Shown piece after piece: positions 50,923 through 54,498 of a stretch of 54,498 nt of DNA. This DNA is from Chloroflexota bacterium (GTDB lineage: Bacteria; Chloroflexota; Anaerolineae; Aggregatilineales; J027): NCBI GenBank assembly GCA_010092845.1, contig JAADYW010000125.1, forward strand, positions 1-54,498, given 5' to 3'. Position numbers and translations under genes: made by a program. Positions within the stretch are counted from its first letter, which is position 1. Each line of letters begins with the position of its first letter. The notes below the pieces were generated by a model, which was not told the DNA's origin, ran no database searches, and saw only the letters and a program-made list of their open reading frames with translations.

Positions 50923-52833
50923 ATGCCACCAATCAGTGTACTTAGTTTGAGCGGTCTTGTTAGTAGCTTCGTGCTGTTCGTTTTTGGCGCCGCAATAACT
51001 GTTATCATCCTCTGGCAGCGGCATCAAGCACGGCTGAACCAGTATCTTGCCCTTACCACAGGGGGTATGGCAGCCTGGGGACTGAGCAATGCCGTGATCT
51101 CTATCGCCCGCTACTACGATATCGACCCCACACCAGTGATCGCCGCCGGAAGTACCGCCTACTTCATCGCAATGCTGGGCTTGATCCTGTTTGTAACCGA
51201 ATTCGAGGAAATCGAAGAACGCCTGTTTGTCCGGGGAGCCCGTATCCTCGAGGCTACGTGGGTCAGTATCATTCTAGTCTTGATCTTCGCGGGAAGCTTC
51301 TGGCAAGAACCAGCACTCCAGGACAATCACCGCTATGTATACCACCTTACCGATATTGGCCTCCTGGTCGCCATGATACTGCTCATCCTCAACGGCGGTA
51401 TCGCCCTGTTCATCCTGCGCAATCCAAAAGCACGGCGAGCCACGATCATCATTGCGGCTTTGCCACTATTCATCGGCGGTCTGGCGGTTATCGTCGGGCT
51501 GGACGCCAGCCATTTCATTAACAACATCACCGCCTTCATAAGCATTCTCCTGATCGCACGCATCGTCCTCAAAGATCAGCTATTCAACCCACTGGTATCG
51601 CTGTACCAGGAACTCTCTGAGAAAAATGCTCTGCTAGAGGAAACCAGCCACCGAAAGACAGAGTTTCTGGCCAATATGAGCCATGAATTACGCACCCCGC
51701 TCAACAGCATCATTGGATACACAGAGCTGCTCCTCGGCGGCACCTACGGGGATTTTCCAGAGAACCATATTGAACGTATTAACAGGATCAACCGGAATGG
51801 CCACCGCCTCCTGGAACTGATCAACAATGTCCTTGACCTCAGCAAGATAGATGCTGGCCGTCTAGAATTGTATCCGGTCTATATCGCGCCAACACTGCTG
51901 ATTGACCAGGCTCTGGCAACGTTGGATACGCTTATTCAGGAAAACGGTGTGAAGATCAACCGCTCCTACCAGAAATTACCGGACCTGTATGTCGATGAAA
52001 GCCGTGTCCAGCAAATCCTGGTGAACACGCTGGCTAATCTGGTCCGCTTGAGCCCGAATGGGTCGATCACCATCTCTGGCTATCTGGATACCAGTCGCCA
52101 TCATGTCGTGCTGCAGATACGCAATGATGGTATCGCCACCCCGATCGGCAATGCAGAGGTCATCAAGCAGACGTTGCAGAGTGGCCAGGTCGTGACGACA
52201 GAGCAGCAATCAGCCCACCTCGGCCTGGCGATTTCCGACCGTCTGGCCCAGATGCACGGCGGAAGACTCCTGTTCGAGAACACACCCGGTGGCGGTAGCA
52301 CCTTCACCATCAGCCTACCCGCCTCCGTGAAACAACCCGCTGCTGACCAACGGGCAGCCAAGGCGAATCTGGACCCAAGCCGACCCGTTATTCTGGTCAT
52401 CGACGACAACATCGAGGCCATCGAGGTTATCGAGGGATATCTTGAGCCGGCCGGCTACCAGGTTGTAGGGGCACAATCCGGGCGTGAAGGGCTCCTACGT
52501 GCCCAGGAAATCAAGCCTCTCGCGATTACGTTGGATATGAAGATGCCAGGGCTGGATGGCTGGGGCGTTCTGGAACAATTGAAGGATCACGAAACGCTTC
52601 AGGATGTCCCGGTGGTGATCGTCTCGGCTACAGACCAATTCACGCCGCCCCAAAACAAGCAGGTCCTGACATTTATTAGCAAGCCGATCGCGCGCCGCGC
52701 ACTGATCCAGGCCATTCGTATGGCCGAGCAACAAGCAACAAGCGATACCTCTGTCCCAAGCAAAACCACCCCGACCTCTGATGATATCATTAGCGGCCAC
52801 GTTCAAGCGGATATGAGCAACAAGAATGGATGA
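50923..52833 (+). CDS. Hybrid membrane histidine kinase with degenerate ATP-binding box
   Basis: 636 aa. Residues about 1-215 form seven or so membrane helices, probably a sensor. A short coiled coil leads to an intact H-box NMSHELRTPLNSIIGYTELL. In the ATPase domain the N-box keeps its Asn (NTLANLVRLS) but the G1 box, normally DxGxG, reads NDGIA, and the G2 glycines are reduced (HLGLAIS). It likely binds ATP poorly. A C-terminal receiver (residues about 475-595) is complete: VIDDN, LDMKMPG with the phospho-Asp, VSAT and ISKPI. The ribosome site is weak. The next kinase gene starts inside its last codons, so the two are co-translated; it might be phosphorylated by its intact sister. Confidence 0.88.
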   Translation: MPPISVLSLSGLVSSFVLFVFGAAITVIILWQRHQARLNQYLALTTGGMAAWGLSNAVISIARYYDIDPTPVIAAGSTAYFIAMLGLILFVTEFEEIEERLFVRGARILEATWVSIILVLIFAGSFWQEPALQDNHRYVYHLTDIGLLVAMILLILNGGIALFILRNPKARRATIIIAALPLFIGGLAVIVGLDASHFINNITAFISILLIARIVLKDQLFNPLVSLYQELSEKNALLEETSHRKTEFLANMSHELRTPLNSIIGYTELLLGGTYGDFPENHIERINRINRNGHRLLELINNVLDLSKIDAGRLELYPVYIAPTLLIDQALATLDTLIQENGVKINRSYQKLPDLYVDESRVQQILVNTLANLVRLSPNGSITISGYLDTSRHHVVLQIRNDGIATPIGNAEVIKQTLQSGQVVTTEQQSAHLGLAISDRLAQMHGGRLLFENTPGGGSTFTISLPASVKQPAADQRAAKANLDPSRPVILVIDDNIEAIEVIEGYLEPAGYQVVGAQSGREGLLRAQEIKPLAITLDMKMPGLDGWGVLEQLKDHETLQDVPVVIVSATDQFTPPQNKQVLTFISKPIARRALIQAIRMAEQQATSDTSVPSKTTPTSDDIISGHVQADMSNKNG

Positions 52834-54498
52834 GATCTCAGTCACCACGGCTATTGTGGTAGGTGCAAACTCAATCACAGCGATCGTCAGCGCAGCACTA
52901 TTCCTGCTGGTGCTCTGGCAAAATCCCCGCCACTTGACCAACCAGCTCTTCGCGTTTTCGACACTTGCCCTGACTGGTTTCTGCATTACCAACAGCCTGG
53001 GCCGACTCGTTGACACACTCCAATTGGATGCGAACACGGTCTTCTATACGAGTAATACGTTCTATGGTGCCTTCATCTTTGGCCTGCTAGTTTTCACCCT
53101 GAGATTCGCGCCCATTCCTCGCGGACGTGCCACCCAGGCTACCATAGCGATCATCTTGATCGGCCTGATCTTGGGCGGCTTGATGTGGAATGGCCATATG
53201 GATGATGGCTATAAGCCAGCGCCGGATAGCAGTGGAGACTACCAGACATCGTTCACCGCACTTGGTTTTCTCATGGCAAGTGTCATCTTCGGCACGCTAA
53301 TCGCTACCGCAGTGATCCTCTATTGGTATCGCCACTATACGCCGCGCGCGCGACTGTTGTGGATTGCACCGCTGCTGGTCGTAGCTGGCGTCCTCTGGAT
53401 CGTTCTCATTTGGCCGTCGTTGAGGCTTCCAATCAATACGTTTACGCTGGCTGCTGCAACTCTAATTCTGGGTAGGGCCGTCCTATTAGAGCAAACCTTC
53501 GATCCCCTGGCCCATTATAGCGCGGAGCTTACCGCTAAGAATCGGGAACTAGAGGAAGCCAACCGGCTTAAGCGGCAATTTATGGCCAATATGAGCCACG
53601 AATTGCGTACCCCTCTCAACAGCATCATCGGCTATGCAGAATTGACGCTCCATGGCGCAGACAAACAATTGAACGACAAGCAGCGGGATCGCCTGGAGAA
53701 AGTCATCCGCAATGGACGGCATTTATTGGGATTGATCAATGATATCCTGGATCTGGGCAATATCGAAGCCGGACGCCTGGTCCTTCATCCTGAAACCGTG
53801 GATACTGTCGCCCTCCTGGACCAGGTCATTGGAGTCATCGAGCCAGGCATTAGCAGCCGTTCGCTGGAAATTATACGCGACTACGCAGCGGCCCCTGCCA
53901 TCTATGTAGACCGCGTGCGGGCGCGCCAGATCTTCACTAACATCTTGGACAACGCAATTAAGTTCACCCAGCAAGGGCACATCCGCATCAAGGTAAGCGG
54001 TGAGCGCCAGGTGGTGAACTTCGAAATTGAGGACACCGGCATTGGTATTCCTGAGGACAAGCTACCGCTGGTTTTCGAGGAATTTCGTCAAGTTGACAGT
54101 ACATCAACACGGCAATATGGTGGCACCGGCCTGGGTATGCCGATAACGAAGCGCCTTATTGAGATGTCACGCGGCACAATTGACCTTGAGAGCACCGAAA
54201 ACAGGGGAACCACCGTGCACATTTGTCTGCCACGTGCAGACGCCGCGCAGCGGCTACACCATCCACCCCCGGATGCTACCGCACATATCATCAATGTTCT
54301 CATTATTGACGACGAAGCAGAAGCAAGAACACTGTTGTATGATACCTTGCGCACTGCACACCCGGATTATCATGTATATACTGCTGACTCTGGACGCGAA
54401 GGGATTGAAGCAGCGCAGCGCATCCAGCCAGATATCATCACATTAGACATCATGATGCCGAATATGGATGGCTGGCAAGTGCTCAAACGCCTGCGCTC
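52826..54498 (+). CDS. Hybrid membrane histidine kinase (partial, runs off window)
   Basis: Absent from the ORF track because it has no stop in the window; 557 codons are visible. ATG 52826 overlaps the previous gene by 8 bases. Residues about 1-225 hold about seven hydrophobic helices (ITAIVSAALFLLVLW, TFYGAFIFGLLVFTLRF, ATIAIILIGLILGGLMW) like its sister. Then come the coiled coil, H-box NMSHELRTPLNSIIGYAEL, N-box NILDNAIKFT, G1 EDTGIGIPED, F-box VFEEF and G2 YGGTGLGMP, all intact. A receiver begins VLIIDDEAEARTLL and includes LDIMMPNMDGW. It is thus the active member of a paralogous pair. More receiver or output domains may follow beyond the edge. Confidence 0.92.
   Translation, partial: MDEISVTTAIVVGANSITAIVSAALFLLVLWQNPRHLTNQLFAFSTLALTGFCITNSLGRLVDTLQLDANTVFYTSNTFYGAFIFGLLVFTLRFAPIPRGRATQATIAIILIGLILGGLMWNGHMDDGYKPAPDSSGDYQTSFTALGFLMASVIFGTLIATAVILYWYRHYTPRARLLWIAPLLVVAGVLWIVLIWPSLRLPINTFTLAAATLILGRAVLLEQTFDPLAHYSAELTAKNRELEEANRLKRQFMANMSHELRTPLNSIIGYAELTLHGADKQLNDKQRDRLEKVIRNGRHLLGLINDILDLGNIEAGRLVLHPETVDTVALLDQVIGVIEPGISSRSLEIIRDYAAAPAIYVDRVRARQIFTNILDNAIKFTQQGHIRIKVSGERQVVNFEIEDTGIGIPEDKLPLVFEEFRQVDSTSTRQYGGTGLGMPITKRLIEMSRGTIDLESTENRGTTVHICLPRADAAQRLHHPPPDATAHIINVLIIDDEAEARTLLYDTLRTAHPDYHVYTADSGREGIEAAQRIQPDIITLDIMMPNMDGWQVLKRLR

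Noticed and set aside
1-54498. CRISPR arrays, prophage, IS elements, rRNA, origin boxes
   Set aside because: None seen: no regularly spaced repeats, transposase or integrase ORFs, rRNA-like sequence or DnaA-box clusters.

Overview
The window is bacterial chromosome of about 57% GC by eye, dense in genes, with no mobile element, prophage or CRISPR array that I can see. It most likely comes from a member of the Chloroflexota, probably Anaerolineae. That is an inference from lipoprotein and SH3b proteins with Thr/Pro-rich (TATP-type) linkers, multiheme cytochromes in what looks like a monoderm envelope, and a MurE whose diamino-acid motif is not the mDAP type. No 16S or other decisive marker is present.

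Layout. 1-5.8 kb: lgt (partial), an enoyl-CoA hydratase, a metallo-beta-lactamase-fold operon, an Ig/SH3b lipoprotein, a sugar-nucleotide epimerase, trmI and a tRNA-Gly(CCC). 5.9-11.6 kb: a three-gene cation/proton antiporter operon ending in a UspA-DUF389 fusion. 11.6-16.1 kb: a GT-C-like membrane protein and a TPR lytic transglycosylase. 16.2-21.6 kb: two divergent operons holding three nonaheme cytochromes c plus a one-heme membrane protein, around a Crp/Fnr-type palindrome. 21.7-26.5 kb: pfkA, uvrA and a DUF5698/DUF2179 membrane protein. 26.6-29.5 kb: secreted or membrane proteins of unknown role and an ABC-2-like permease. 29.7-37.1 kb: an orphan response regulator and a translation cluster (miaB, glnS, gltX and a degenerate gltX paralogue). 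37.5-40.2 kb: an ECF sigma factor with a zinc-less anti-sigma carrying a large extracytoplasmic sensor. 40.5-45.4 kb: a double-thioredoxin protein, a Clp ATPase with a dead first AAA domain, and argS. 45.5-54.5 kb: a MocR regulator divergent from an orphan solute-binding protein, a MerR-like regulator, murE, and two overlapping hybrid histidine kinases (the second cut by the window end).

A theme runs through the window: proteins that keep their family architecture but have lost catalytic motifs. These are a GluRS paralogue with broken HIGH and KMSKS motifs and lost glutamate contacts, co-translated with the normal GluRS; a Clp ATPase with dead D1; a histidine kinase with a broken ATP box next to an intact sister; a zinc-less anti-sigma; and an MBL protein missing one metal His. 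The gltX2-gltX pair is the best candidate for something undescribed: a pseudo-synthetase translationally coupled to its active relative. The cytochrome cluster, with a palindrome placed near -42 of the leftward promoter, is the best candidate for a regulated respiratory or extracellular electron-transfer module.
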